This document shows, in pieces, positions 16,759 through 26,320 of a stretch of DNA of 64,000 nt. A program made the position numbers and the translations under genes. Numbering within the stretch: position 1 is the stretch's first letter; each line of letters opens with the position of its first letter. The stretch comes from an uncultured Candidatus Saccharibacteria bacterium (GTDB taxonomy: Bacteria > Patescibacteriota > Saccharimonadia > Saccharimonadales > Saccharimonadaceae): NCBI GenBank assembly GCA_946222675.1, contig CAMIMA010000002.1, positions 62,001 through 126,000 on the forward strand, given 5' to 3'. Under the pieces are notes generated by a model, which saw only the letters and a program-made list of their open reading frames with translations, was not told where the DNA came from and ran no database searches.

Positions 16759-18108
16759 ATGAGGCGACGCAGCGACGCAACACATAAATTATACAACCTA
16801 CTTTGGGTGATTGTTTTTATTAGCGCCGTCACTCTCATAGCTCAACTTTGGACGCTTGGTGTAGACACATTGTCTAATGATAATAGTGCCAATGCCGCAC
16901 TACTAATCGCTTGTCTATCGTTGCCGTGCACACTAATTATCGCCGTCGCATCAGGAATGGCAATTCATCACGCCAACCAAATTAATGCCAAGTCGCTGCG
17001 ACGCGACACGCGATTAGCCGAATCACGCCACCGCGAACAAGCGCAGCTTGAGCTACTCCATTCAATAATCAACAACATCAAGTACCTTATTATCTATGCT
17101 GACCCACAAGGTACAGTCAAGCTCTGCAATTCCGCTGCACTTAATTTACTAGACACCAACCGCAACCCTACGGGGCATCAAGTTAATGATATTTTTTCAC
17201 TAGTAGACGACTCCGGTGCTGAAGTAGATTTTAACCAACTAATCATCAGCTCAGCACACCCAATTGACCGCAACGACTTACGCTTTGCCTATAAAGATGG
17301 GCAAAAGATTAATCTCAATATTGTCATTCTGCCAATACATACTACCTATCAAGGCGGCAACGCACTAACAGGCTTTATTATCATGGCGCGCGACATCACA
17401 AAAGAGAAGACACTTGACGATGAACGTGACGAATTTATTAGTGTCGTCAGCCATGAACTCCGTACACCAGTGGCGATTGCCGAAGGCGCGCTATCCAACC
17501 TCCAATTTATCATGGCGCATCACGGCGACGTCACCACGTTGTCTACTACACTAGACGCTGCTCACGACCAGATATTGTACCTCGGACAGATGGTTAATGA
17601 CCTCAGTACGCTCAGCCGCGCCGAGCGGGGCGTCTACATGAACAATGAAACAATTAACATCAAAACCTTCATGAATAGTCTGTATGGCAAATACAGCAAA
17701 GAAGCACGCGAGAAAGGCGTCAAGCTAATACTTAATAGTAGCGCAAATGATGGCAACATTAGCGTTTCTCGTATGGCGCTTGAAGAAATTATGCAAAACA
17801 TCATCATTAATGCCATCAAGTATACCGACCGAGGCAGCGTTACTATCGGCACGCGCGACTGCAAACAGCATAATTATGTGGAGTTCTTCGTACGCGACAC
17901 CGGCATTGGCATCAGCAAATCCGACCTTGGGCATATTTTTGAACGCTTCTGGCGTAGCGAAGATTACCACACGCGCCAACATTCTGGCACTGGGCTCGGT
18001 CTATATGTGGTAGCGCGACTGGCGGCTAAAATTAACACCCATATTAAGGTTAGCTCAAAGCTCGGTCAGGGCACGGAATTCACATTTCGCTTACCCTTTG
18101 ATAAATAA
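16759..18108 (+). CDS. Membrane sensor histidine kinase (PAS, HisKA, HATPase)
   Basis: A 449-residue sensor kinase. Two N-terminal membrane helices (about residues 13-33 and 45-67) are followed by a PAS-type domain (about 95-215). The HisKA motif FISVVSHELRTPVAIAEG carries the phospho-accepting His. The HATPase domain shows the N box IIINAIKYTDRG, the G1 box DTGIGIS and the G2 box GTGLGLYV. No response regulator is adjacent, so it is an orphan within this window. The -10 box TAAAAT ends six bases before the ATG, predicting a leaderless mRNA. Confidence 0.92.
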   Translation: MRRRSDATHKLYNLLWVIVFISAVTLIAQLWTLGVDTLSNDNSANAALLIACLSLPCTLIIAVASGMAIHHANQINAKSLRRDTRLAESRHREQAQLELLHSIINNIKYLIIYADPQGTVKLCNSAALNLLDTNRNPTGHQVNDIFSLVDDSGAEVDFNQLIISSAHPIDRNDLRFAYKDGQKINLNIVILPIHTTYQGGNALTGFIIMARDITKEKTLDDERDEFISVVSHELRTPVAIAEGALSNLQFIMAHHGDVTTLSTTLDAAHDQILYLGQMVNDLSTLSRAERGVYMNNETINIKTFMNSLYGKYSKEAREKGVKLILNSSANDGNISVSRMALEEIMQNIIINAIKYTDRGSVTIGTRDCKQHNYVEFFVRDTGIGISKSDLGHIFERFWRSEDYHTRQHSGTGLGLYVVARLAAKINTHIKVSSKLGQGTEFTFRLPFDK

Positions 18109-18125
18109 TGTGGTAAAATAACTGT

Positions 18126-18377
18126 ATGCATTATTCATTCAACGTTCCGTGGTTTATCGTCGGCATTATCGTAACCGCAGTAGGTCTGGCTTTGGTGCGA
18201 TATTACAAAGAAGCTTGCGACAACTTCGCTTGGGGAGCACACAGCTATCAAAAATGTAAGCTTATTGGTCTAGCCACTTGCATGGTCGGCATCTTGATGA
18301 TTTTTAACTTGCATTCACTTCTACTCAGCGCCATTGCTCACACGTTTTTCTCTAGTGTAATTAACCGAGGCGACTAA
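18126..18377 (+). CDS. Small two-helix membrane protein
   Basis: An 83-residue protein with an N-terminal helix (VPWFIVGIIVTAVGLALVRYY) and a second near residues 47-72 (LIGLATCMVGILMIFNLHSLLLSAI). Helices are joined by a short polar segment. TAAAAT ends six bases before the ATG. Its stop overlaps the helicase start by one base (TAATG), so it opens the helicase transcript. Function is unknown. Confidence 0.7.
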   Translation: MHYSFNVPWFIVGIIVTAVGLALVRYYKEACDNFAWGAHSYQKCKLIGLATCMVGILMIFNLHSLLLSAIAHTFFSSVINRGD

Positions 18378-21300
18378 TGTCGATTGAGCAGCTCGCCGCA
18401 CGCCTTGACAAGCTCAACGATGAGCAACGCTGCGCTGTTGACCAAATCTATGGTCAAGTTATTGTCGTGGCAGGGCCAGGTACAGGCAAAACTGAGCTGC
18501 TTACTACACGCGCTGCAAACATTTTGGCGCAAACCGACGCTAGTCCATCCAACATTCTATGTCTAACTTTTACTGAGGCGGCAGCCGCTAACATGACCAA
18601 GCGCCTCGCTGGCATCATCGGTGCCGACGCTTACAAGGTTGAAATCAACACCTTTCACGGCTTCGGCAGTAGCATCATCGGGCGCTACGGCGACTACTTT
18701 TTTAATGGCGCCAGCCGCCAGCCCGCCGACGACCTCAAGCGCGCGCAAATCATGGCCGATATCTTGGGCCAACTTGAGCCACGTCACCCCTTTGCTAGCC
18801 GGAATGATGGCAAATTTGTCTACACCAGCATCCTACTTAAGGCGATTAGCGACTTTAAGAACGCCGCACTTACCCCAGACGAAGTACGGCAGCTCGCCAC
18901 GGCAGCGCAAGACTTTTGTCAGCAAATTGCAGACGATATCGCCAACACCACTAGTGAACGTACCAACTTGAAACAGCTCGGGAGCTATGCTAGTTTAGCG
19001 CAAATCGCCGCGCGCCTCGCAGAGAGCCAGCCAACCTTTACATTTTCAGCCGAACCTAAACTAGGGCAGGTACTGGCCGACTCGCTAACTAATGCTATTG
19101 AAGACGCCACAGCACTAAATAAGACCACGCCGATTACCGACTGGAAGAAAGCCTGGATTACGAAAGACCCAGCCAACACCAAGCGCAACATTCTGAAAGA
19201 TACCAAGCGCAGCGCCAACTTACTGCTAGCCGCCGACATCTACGAACGCTACGATGCCGCCTTGCTTGAGCAGGGGCTATACGACTTCGACGACATGATT
19301 TTGCAAGTCATTCACGCGCTCCAAGACAACCCCGACCTCAAGGCTGACCTCCAAGAACAATATCAGTTCATCATGGTGGATGAATTTCAAGACACCAACG
19401 ACTCGCAGCTACGACTACTGTTCGAACTCACCAGCTACGACGACCCGAACATCCTGATTGTGGGCGATGACGACCAAGCCATCTATCGCTTCCAGGGGGC
19501 CGACATCAGCAACATCAGCCACTTCAAACAGCGCTTCCCGCGCTTCACGCAGGTTGATTTAACCAAAAATTATCGTAGCGGTCATCAGATTATCGAATCT
19601 AGCCAGGTGGTGGCGCAAGGCATTGCCGACCGCCTGCGCGATATGAACGGCAATATCAAAACCGTCACACCTGAGGTAACAGCCGAAGCTACAGTCAGCG
19701 CCGTTAGCCTCGCTTCACCCGAAGCAGAATATAATTATCTGGCAGAGCAAATTGACCAGCGGCTCAAGGCAGGTGAAAATCCAGCCGAAATCGCCGTTAT
19801 TAGCCGCACCCACAAGACACTCGAACCACTACTGCCGTACCTCAGCCAGCGCCACATCAGCGTCAACTACGAGCACAGCGGCAATGTCTTTAATTCCGAG
19901 CCGATTCAACTGCTTTTGACACTCGCACGCACCGTACAAGCACTCAGCGAAGACAATTTAAGCGACCTCAGCGCCAACTTACCACAACTACTCGCTGCTA
20001 AGGCGTTTGGTCTGTCGCCCGAGCTATATTACACGCTCGGCGTGAACGCCCGACTCAGTCACGACCGGCCGGTGCTGGCTTGGTTGGAGCAATTATCCGG
20101 CGACGACCGCACCAAACCACTGGTCGACTGGCTAAAGACTCTTGCCGTGGCAGCCGTCACGACACCACTCAACACGCTACTACTGCAGCTCGTTGGTATC
20201 ACACCCACAGAAGTCGGCGGCACAACTTTCGTTTCGCCAATTTATCGCTATTATTTCAACCCCGACAACCTGACGACGGCGCCGCTTAGTTACTTGCGCC
20301 ACCTCAACGACCTGCGCGCCTTGCTTGACCGACTCAGCAACTACCAGCCCGACCAACCGCTTAAACTGCGCGACCTCATTACCTTTGTCAACCAGTGTAA
20401 TCAGTTCGGCGTGACTATTCAATCGCACAGCCAAATTGGCGACAACCAATCCATAAACCTCATGACCGCCCACAAGTCCAAGGGACTAGAATTTAAGACC
20501 GTTTTCGTTATCAACGCCACAAGCGAGGCGTGGGGTAGCAAGTCTAAGCGTGGCGGCGGGCAAAACAAGTTTAGCTACCCGTCCAACCTCAATATCGGCA
20601 ACGTCGATGGCAGCGACGATGACGAGCGACGACGGCTACTTTATGTGGCGATGACGCGCGCCAAACAAGAGCTCATCATCACGCACCACACTAGCCAAGA
20701 CAATAAAGAACTCAACCAGCTAGAATATCTCTTGCACATCCCAAGCACCGAAGCGGCGACCGCTCCAATTGAGGCGGCGACCCGCGCGCTCGAACTGTCA
20801 TTCATGCAAGACATCATCACGCCAGCCGGCAACTGGCGGCAGCTCCTGCGGCGCAGCACCGACAACTTTGCGCTCTCTGCCACCGCGCTCAACGACTTCA
20901 TCGACCTCAAATATAGTGGGCCGCAGCACTTCATGCAGCGTTACATTCTCGGCATCCCCGAGGCCGACAGCATCAGTAGTGCATTTGGTAGCGCTATCCA
21001 CGCTGCGCTTCACCTTATTCACAATCAGCTCAACGCAACAGGGCAAATCGACCTTGATGCCGTGCTTAATAGCTTCCAACAAGACATGCGTTACCGCGGG
21101 CGCGATTTTCCAGCAACTACCGTAGAAGGTCAGCTAAATTATGGCCGCAATGTGCTCGAACAGTTCATCACTCAGCGTAGCGACCTACTGCAATCGGGAC
21201 AGGCCAGTGAGGTCAACTTCAACGCCACGCTCGACGGCGGCGTGCGTCTCAAGGGTAAGCTCGACCTGCTTGAAGTCAACCCACAGCTTCACGCTGTGAC

Positions 21301-21661
21301 TATAATCGATTACAAGACCGGCGACGGCTTTTCAGAGTTCACTACCTCTGGCATCCACAAAGATAAGTGCCACCGCTACGCAAACCAGCTCATGTTCTAC
21401 CGCTTGCTTCTGCGTCACTCCAGCCAATATGCCACCTTTAGTATTCCGCGCGGCGCGTTGCAGTTCGTCGAACCAAATAAATTCACAGGTGAAATCTACA
21501 CGCCAAGCTTTAGCTACGACGATAACGAGCAACTAGAGCAGTTTGAGCAACTCGTGCGCGCCGTCTGGCAACACGTGATGGCGCTCGACTTCCCAGATAT
21601 CAGCGCCTATCAAGGCGACACCGCACAATTCGAAGCTGACTTAATCGCTGGAGCAATTTAA
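18377..21661 (+). CDS. UvrD/Rep-type helicase with C-terminal RecB-like nuclease
   Basis: A 1094-residue superfamily 1A helicase fused to a PD-(D/E)XK nuclease. Helicase motifs in order: Q-motif LNDEQRCAV, Walker A AGPGTGKTELL, motif II VDEFQDTND, motif III GDDDQAIYRFQGA, motif IV KNYRSGHQI, motif V MTAHKSKGLEFKTVF, and motif VI RLLYVAMTRAKQEL. The nuclease region (about residues 835-1090) has GSAIHAALH, then KGKLDLLEV and IIDYKTG, which match the RecB-type catalytic Asp and Lys positions. It would process double-strand ends in place of RecBCD/AddAB. It overlaps its neighbours by one base at each side. Confidence 0.92.
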   Translation: MSIEQLAARLDKLNDEQRCAVDQIYGQVIVVAGPGTGKTELLTTRAANILAQTDASPSNILCLTFTEAAAANMTKRLAGIIGADAYKVEINTFHGFGSSIIGRYGDYFFNGASRQPADDLKRAQIMADILGQLEPRHPFASRNDGKFVYTSILLKAISDFKNAALTPDEVRQLATAAQDFCQQIADDIANTTSERTNLKQLGSYASLAQIAARLAESQPTFTFSAEPKLGQVLADSLTNAIEDATALNKTTPITDWKKAWITKDPANTKRNILKDTKRSANLLLAADIYERYDAALLEQGLYDFDDMILQVIHALQDNPDLKADLQEQYQFIMVDEFQDTNDSQLRLLFELTSYDDPNILIVGDDDQAIYRFQGADISNISHFKQRFPRFTQVDLTKNYRSGHQIIESSQVVAQGIADRLRDMNGNIKTVTPEVTAEATVSAVSLASPEAEYNYLAEQIDQRLKAGENPAEIAVISRTHKTLEPLLPYLSQRHISVNYEHSGNVFNSEPIQLLLTLARTVQALSEDNLSDLSANLPQLLAAKAFGLSPELYYTLGVNARLSHDRPVLAWLEQLSGDDRTKPLVDWLKTLAVAAVTTPLNTLLLQLVGITPTEVGGTTFVSPIYRYYFNPDNLTTAPLSYLRHLNDLRALLDRLSNYQPDQPLKLRDLITFVNQCNQFGVTIQSHSQIGDNQSINLMTAHKSKGLEFKTVFVINATSEAWGSKSKRGGGQNKFSYPSNLNIGNVDGSDDDERRRLLYVAMTRAKQELIITHHTSQDNKELNQLEYLLHIPSTEAATAPIEAATRALELSFMQDIITPAGNWRQLLRRSTDNFALSATALNDFIDLKYSGPQHFMQRYILGIPEADSISSAFGSAIHAALHLIHNQLNATGQIDLDAVLNSFQQDMRYRGRDFPATTVEGQLNYGRNVLEQFITQRSDLLQSGQASEVNFNATLDGGVRLKGKLDLLEVNPQLHAVTIIDYKTGDGFSEFTTSGIHKDKCHRYANQLMFYRLLLRHSSQYATFSIPRGALQFVEPNKFTGEIYTPSFSYDDNEQLEQFEQLVRAVWQHVMALDFPDISAYQGDTAQFEADLIAGAI

Positions 21662-22557
21662 TGGAAACGCTGCCCGACAATAAAATCACACGCGGCTACA
21701 TCTACGCAGAAGTTGTCCTAGCCACCGCGGTGGGTATTTTGGGCGCCATACCATTCTTGCTGGCGGGCGGCGACGTCGCCAATCTGATAGTTATCGTCGG
21801 GTTTACCGCTATCACCACAGTCATCGTCAGTTGTTTAGCAGCACAAATTTACGTAAATCAAAAGCCTCACCGCCTTGGTTTTGCACTCAAGGTGGCAATT
21901 CCTCTGGTAATCACTGCACCACTATGTGGTGCGCTAACCAACTTTACTATCCACCAAATAATCGACACCACTATTTGGTGTAATCTACTATTCCTCGCAG
22001 CACTCAGCGCACTTATCGCCCTCGGCGCAGCTGCCAGCTACGCTTTTACCGACCAGCTGAATCGCCACAAGTATTGGCTCAACCGTGGCGGGCTGGCGCT
22101 CATCGCCCTTAGTGCACCTTATTTGATGCTTAATTTAATCCCTTATAATATCGGTGACTGGTCACTCTATACGCTTTATCTCGCTGGGTCAGGGCAAAAC
22201 AGCACTTACTGCGGTGTCTTTTACGGCCTCATCGTAACATATTTAGCCATCACGCTTGCCGTCCGCACCATTGCGCATCGCGACCAGCGCCCGCCAGCCG
22301 AAAGTCTAGTTGGCGACATCGCACCACGTAGTGCCACCGCCATCACGGCGGGCAGCTTGGCACTGCTAATGCTCACTAACATCAACACATTCCCACTTGC
22401 CAGCATTCCAATGGCTGTCGCGCTCTACTTAAACCATAGCCTAGGGCGGTGGAAGCACACCCGCTTCGCCGAACTCGCCCAGCACCTCAGTCAACTTTGC
22501 CTCGTGCTTTACCTCGCACTACTAGCTCTCTGGACAAAACTGGTTATGTTTCCGTAA
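21661..22557 (+). CDS. Polytopic membrane protein, unknown
   Basis: A 298-residue protein with roughly seven or eight hydrophobic helices from residue 9 to the end. No transporter signature is recognised. The start overlaps the helicase stop by one base, so it is translationally coupled to it. The next two larger genes are also polytopic and show a weakly similar C-terminal end (an Asn/Pro break, Pro-Ile/Met, then a basic stretch). Function is unknown. Confidence 0.65.
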   Translation: METLPDNKITRGYIYAEVVLATAVGILGAIPFLLAGGDVANLIVIVGFTAITTVIVSCLAAQIYVNQKPHRLGFALKVAIPLVITAPLCGALTNFTIHQIIDTTIWCNLLFLAALSALIALGAAASYAFTDQLNRHKYWLNRGGLALIALSAPYLMLNLIPYNIGDWSLYTLYLAGSGQNSTYCGVFYGLIVTYLAITLAVRTIAHRDQRPPAESLVGDIAPRSATAITAGSLALLMLTNINTFPLASIPMAVALYLNHSLGRWKHTRFAELAQHLSQLCLVLYLALLALWTKLVMFP

Positions 22558-22589
22558 ATAGTGTAAAATAAATGTAGTGGTTAAAAATT

Positions 22590-23795
22590 ATGAAAATAAC
22601 ATTATCTGAACAATCACGCAGAATACTACACTGGTCGGCTTGGCTAGCGACCGCAATTATCGCGCTGCATGCTTTATCTTTAATAATTGCGCCCTTAGTT
22701 ATTGGAGCCAACGCTAGCATCCAAGCGACTTATAAGTCTTTTTGCCTTGACCAAATAAGCAGTGCTATCTTAGCCATACTGGCAACACTCCTAGTAGCAG
22801 GGATAATCGTATTTACTCTGAATAAATTCTTGCCGGTACAACGCTTACTAGATCCAGAACCAGATGCCAAAGGCTTAATCCGGGATATCATCTCGACTGC
22901 CATAATTGGCGTCGCCCCAATAGCTATTGCAATTTGTATTGCGTGCTGCACGATAAAGCACGATGTATCAGATGGTCTCTTTACATCATTTTATATAGAT
23001 ATTCCACTCATCTTGCTGATGACGTCAGTCTTTAGCCCCATCGTTCTATGTGTCATGGCATTAATATACGACTCAGCACAAAAAGCGGCTAAATGTAGGC
23101 AACCCGCTCTAGTGTCGCTCGCCGCAGCCGCCATGATAGTTGTAGCTCTTGTAATATCGTATGTCGTGACGATTGGATGTTTGATCACGATTACGTCTCA
23201 TAATCCCAACCCGCTACACTATTACACGATTTTTAATGTAACGTACGATACATTTACTCAATGGTTGCTGATGTTTGATGTGGCATGCGCCGCCACGCTA
23301 ATTCTTTATGCAATCGGCAGATTCATTGTCGCTCACATCGCTAAGCACGGCCACTTCTCCGGCACATATATAACAGCACAGGTTATTTATCTCTTCGCAA
23401 CAGTAATATTTGTGCGACAGCTTCCTCTGAGCATCGCATCCACTATCGCATTTGCAGGCTCAAGCGTCATTTTGTTCTTCAACTTTATTAAGTTTAAAGC
23501 AATCAAACCACGCAATACAGTCTATAATCAACTCGCCGCAGCGCTCAATATTATTACGCCAATATTCTTGATAACACCAATATTCTTAATGACACCAACA
23601 ATTGTCACCGTGGTTAGTGGAGCTTTAGCGCCAATAATGGTAGCGCGACTTTGCAACCGGCGGGCATTGCAGCAAGATAGCAACGACCAATTTGCCAAAG
23701 CTAGTCTCATGGCCAATAACTGCTATATTGCTCTTTGCGCTATAACATTTTTCGTCCGAGTCTACAGCCTTATATTCTTTGTAGCTCATTATTAA
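22590..23795 (+). CDS. Polytopic membrane protein, unknown
   Basis: A 401-residue protein with about ten hydrophobic segments. The late region has an in-frame repeat TPIFLITPIFLMTPT, which at DNA level comes from a short tandem duplication (ITPIFL twice). The end, ALAPIMVARLCNRRAL, resembles APILIARAASKEAL of the gene at 24074, so the two are probably distant paralogues. A TAAAAT lies 20 bases before the ATG. No function is proposed. Confidence 0.6.
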   Translation: MKITLSEQSRRILHWSAWLATAIIALHALSLIIAPLVIGANASIQATYKSFCLDQISSAILAILATLLVAGIIVFTLNKFLPVQRLLDPEPDAKGLIRDIISTAIIGVAPIAIAICIACCTIKHDVSDGLFTSFYIDIPLILLMTSVFSPIVLCVMALIYDSAQKAAKCRQPALVSLAAAAMIVVALVISYVVTIGCLITITSHNPNPLHYYTIFNVTYDTFTQWLLMFDVACAATLILYAIGRFIVAHIAKHGHFSGTYITAQVIYLFATVIFVRQLPLSIASTIAFAGSSVILFFNFIKFKAIKPRNTVYNQLAAALNIITPIFLITPIFLMTPTIVTVVSGALAPIMVARLCNRRALQQDSNDQFAKASLMANNCYIALCAITFFVRVYSLIFFVAHY

Positions 23796-23866
23796 ATAGT
23801 ATGCGAGATTAGCCTCAATGCAATAAGCTGGTCATGCTTCCATAAATATTGTAAAATAAAAGTACC

Positions 23867-24070
23867 ATGAACGGATACAATAATAATTTAAACAACAAAG
23901 TCAAAAAAACAATTTTTACCATTGTCGCAGTAGTAGCGTGCCTGGCGCTCATCGCCGCCATCCTATCCTTCGCCTTTAAGGCTGGGAACAAGGCCAAAGA
24001 GGGCGCCGAGCAGCAAGTTAAAGATCTGTTCGAGTCTGGCAAAGATATAGTAAACAAGCAAGCGCCATAG
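23867..24070 (+). CDS. Small single-helix membrane protein
   Basis: A 67-residue protein: a short polar Asn/Lys N terminus, one membrane helix (TIFTIVAVVACLALIAAILSF, positions 17-37 roughly) and a charged tail that could form an amphipathic helix (GNKAKEGAEQQVKDLFESG). TAAAAT lies nine bases upstream. The next gene begins three bases after its stop, so they share a transcript. Confidence 0.65.
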   Translation: MNGYNNNLNNKVKKTIFTIVAVVACLALIAAILSFAFKAGNKAKEGAEQQVKDLFESGKDIVNKQAP

Positions 24071-24073
24071 CTC

Positions 24074-25321
24074 ATGTTTCGTAAAGCACTGCGTAAAATC
24101 ACTACCACTTTAGCTGTACTGCTCACCGCAGCGGCTATACCAGTATTATTGCCGCTACTATTCACCCCAAGTAGCGACGATATCGCCAATAACGCACCTA
24201 TTATTACGGTGCCGCTGATTACATTGCTGACACTATTGATAGCATTTTTTAGTGCACCAATTATTTACATGCCAACCTTTGGTATCATTGGCTACTTTGT
24301 AATTAAAAAATGGAGCGAGCGCCAAGAACGCAAACAGTCAGCCACGCCAAAACCACCTATGCCCGTGGCTACTAAATCTGCTCTGCGGCTGGCTAACGCA
24401 TACTTATTTACGGGCGCAGTAGCCGAACTGGTAATTGCCATTGTCGTCGCGCTCATTGGCGAGACCACCACTAACAACGCTGACTCTATTGGCGCCACCT
24501 TAACCATGCCATCCGTTACCTCGCTCGTCAGCCTAGCTATTATCATCTTTTCAATTGCTAAACGCCAAAGCAGCCAACAGGGCAAGGTACCACTGACAAA
24601 AACATTATTTACTAGCGCGCTTATCATCTCACTAGCACCAGCAATTGCCATTTTAATAATGTTCGGTAGGTTGCCCGCCGAATACTACGACTTAGCTCAG
24701 CCGTTCATCACTATAAGTACATTAGTTGGCGCCATTATCTTCTTAACCATGGCATTTATTTGGTATAGTTACACTAATTTTATTGGCCATGCCGTCAAGT
24801 CATATAACGTTGCTAAATTATACCGTCTCGCGCAGCAAAACATCCGCAACATTATACTACTGTCAATTGCGTACTGTGCAATTTGCGTTTACTTAGCCAC
24901 CAATATATTCGCCCACTTTGACTGGAACCAATTCAACGCCTACTTACCATTAATACACGACCTAATCATTAGCTGCCCAGGCCTTCTATTTATCCTAATT
25001 AATTTGCCAATTCTAGGCATATTGCTATACTTCTGGCGCTACAAGCTGAAGCAAGCCGACGCCGCCAACGTCGCAATCACCCCTTATAATCTGGTAGCCA
25101 GTGCAATGAGTATACTCAGCTTCCTCTTACTATTCATTCCGTTCATCACGCCTAGCGCCATCGCGCCAATTTTGATTGCTCGCGCCGCCAGCAAAGAAGC
25201 GCTGAAAGAAGATAATACCGATACCATCGCCCGCACCACTCGCTCACTCAGTAAATTCGGAGCAGTGCTCTATATCATAGAACTAGTTATCACTGTAATC
25301 TATTTTAAAACAGTAGCATAA
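24074..25321 (+). CDS. Polytopic membrane protein, unknown
   Basis: A 415-residue protein with about ten hydrophobic helices and a basic loop after the second (KKWSERQERKQSATPKP). The C-terminal APILIARAASKEALKED segment is shared in outline with the product of the gene at 22590. There are no transport or catalytic motifs that I recognise. It ends the membrane-protein run that begins at 21661. Confidence 0.6.
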   Translation: MFRKALRKITTTLAVLLTAAAIPVLLPLLFTPSSDDIANNAPIITVPLITLLTLLIAFFSAPIIYMPTFGIIGYFVIKKWSERQERKQSATPKPPMPVATKSALRLANAYLFTGAVAELVIAIVVALIGETTTNNADSIGATLTMPSVTSLVSLAIIIFSIAKRQSSQQGKVPLTKTLFTSALIISLAPAIAILIMFGRLPAEYYDLAQPFITISTLVGAIIFLTMAFIWYSYTNFIGHAVKSYNVAKLYRLAQQNIRNIILLSIAYCAICVYLATNIFAHFDWNQFNAYLPLIHDLIISCPGLLFILINLPILGILLYFWRYKLKQADAANVAITPYNLVASAMSILSFLLLFIPFITPSAIAPILIARAASKEALKEDNTDTIARTTRSLSKFGAVLYIIELVITVIYFKTVA

Positions 25322-25389
25322 ATAGTAATAGTTGACATACGAAGTGGGAAATTAGCATAATAAGCATTAGTTAAATAGTGAGGTTATCA

Positions 25390-25644
25390 ATGAAATCCGA
25401 AACCACCGGCAAGAAAATCTTATTAATATCAACTCTTATCACTAGTGTTATAGCAGTAGCTATCGCATTGCTACTGCCATTTATACCTAAGCTAACCACT
25501 CTAACTTACCTCATATACACCTGTAGCGCCATCGCCGTTTTACTGGGCGTCGTAACATACATTATCCGGTACAGGCGCCTCCTTTCAGCCGTTAGCATTG
25601 CGTTAAGCATTGTCGCCATACTAATTCGACACTCATATTGTTAA
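25390..25644 (+). pseudogene. Membrane N-terminal half of a probably frameshifted gene
   Basis: 84 codons encoding two or three membrane helices (KILLISTLITSVIAVAIALLL, a second at about 35-55 and a third at the end). It stops at TAA 25642. In the +1 frame the sequence is open from 25625 and continues into the soluble domain at 25685 with no good start of its own. The two pieces look like a membrane anchor plus an outer domain separated by a single +1 shift. A sequencing error, a real mutation or a +1 recoding site (TGT TAA A) would all give this picture. Confidence 0.45.
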
Positions 25645-26170
25645 AATTGCCCACACACCTAACGCCAAAACTGCCAAGCATACGTTGACCGCCGATGAGC
25701 AGTCTTACATAAATGATGCTAACGGCACCAACACCAAGCAGATTCTCGAGAAGGATTTAAAGGTCGATCTAGGTAAATTCGTTATCGACCAAAAGCAATA
25801 TTTAGCAGAAACCAGTCTCCCAGTAACACTGAAGAATCTATCTGACAAACCAGCGGGTTATACTATTAAAATAGAGGCCGTTGACGCCAAGGGTAATGTC
25901 ATTGCGTCCGATAAATACCGCGCCGGCACCATTATGCCACAGCAAGAAAAGTCCGTGCATCTATTTCGCTCAGTAGATCAAACAAAGCTCGATTTATTCA
26001 AGTCAGCCACCTTCAAGGTCACCATGGCAGCTAAAAGTCGTATTAGTGGTACTATGTCCATAAGCTCAGGTGACCATAAGCCAAAATTGAACGACCAAAA
26101 TGCGTCTCAGCCAAATAAGACGTCAAAAACTACCAGCTCTAAGACACCAAGCATCAGGCATGCTCGCTGA
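25625..26170 (+). pseudogene. Soluble C-terminal half of the frameshifted gene
   Basis: The reading frame is open from 25625 to a TGA at 26168; the first possible start is a weak TTG at 25685 with no ribosome-binding site. The product has a beta-rich domain (VDLGKFVIDQKQYLAETSLPV, VTLKNLSDKPAGYTIKIEAVD) like DUF4352/FxLYD-type extracytoplasmic domains that follow a membrane anchor. It ends in a Ser/Thr/Lys-rich tail. It probably belongs with the membrane half at 25390. Confidence 0.5.
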
Positions 26171-26210
26171 TCCAATTAGTTAGTTGACTAAATCTAAATA
26201 ATAATATAAG

Positions 26211-26318
26211 ATGGATCGCTCGGCCGACGCCCAAAAACGTAATAACGAATTCGCTCCACTAGATGGCGTAAACATCTTATTCAACCCCACATACGAAGAC
26301 CTCCGTGGTATAATATAA
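26211..26318 (+). CDS. Possible 35-residue small ORF upstream of dnaX
   Basis: An ATG-initiated frame of 35 codons with mixed composition (MDRSADAQKRNNEFAPLD at the start). It ends inside the dnaX promoter, three bases before the dnaX ATG. There is no ribosome-binding site. It could be a remnant of a longer gene or chance, so confidence is low. Confidence 0.2.
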   Translation: MDRSADAQKRNNEFAPLDGVNILFNPTYEDLRGII

Positions 26319-26320
26319 AC

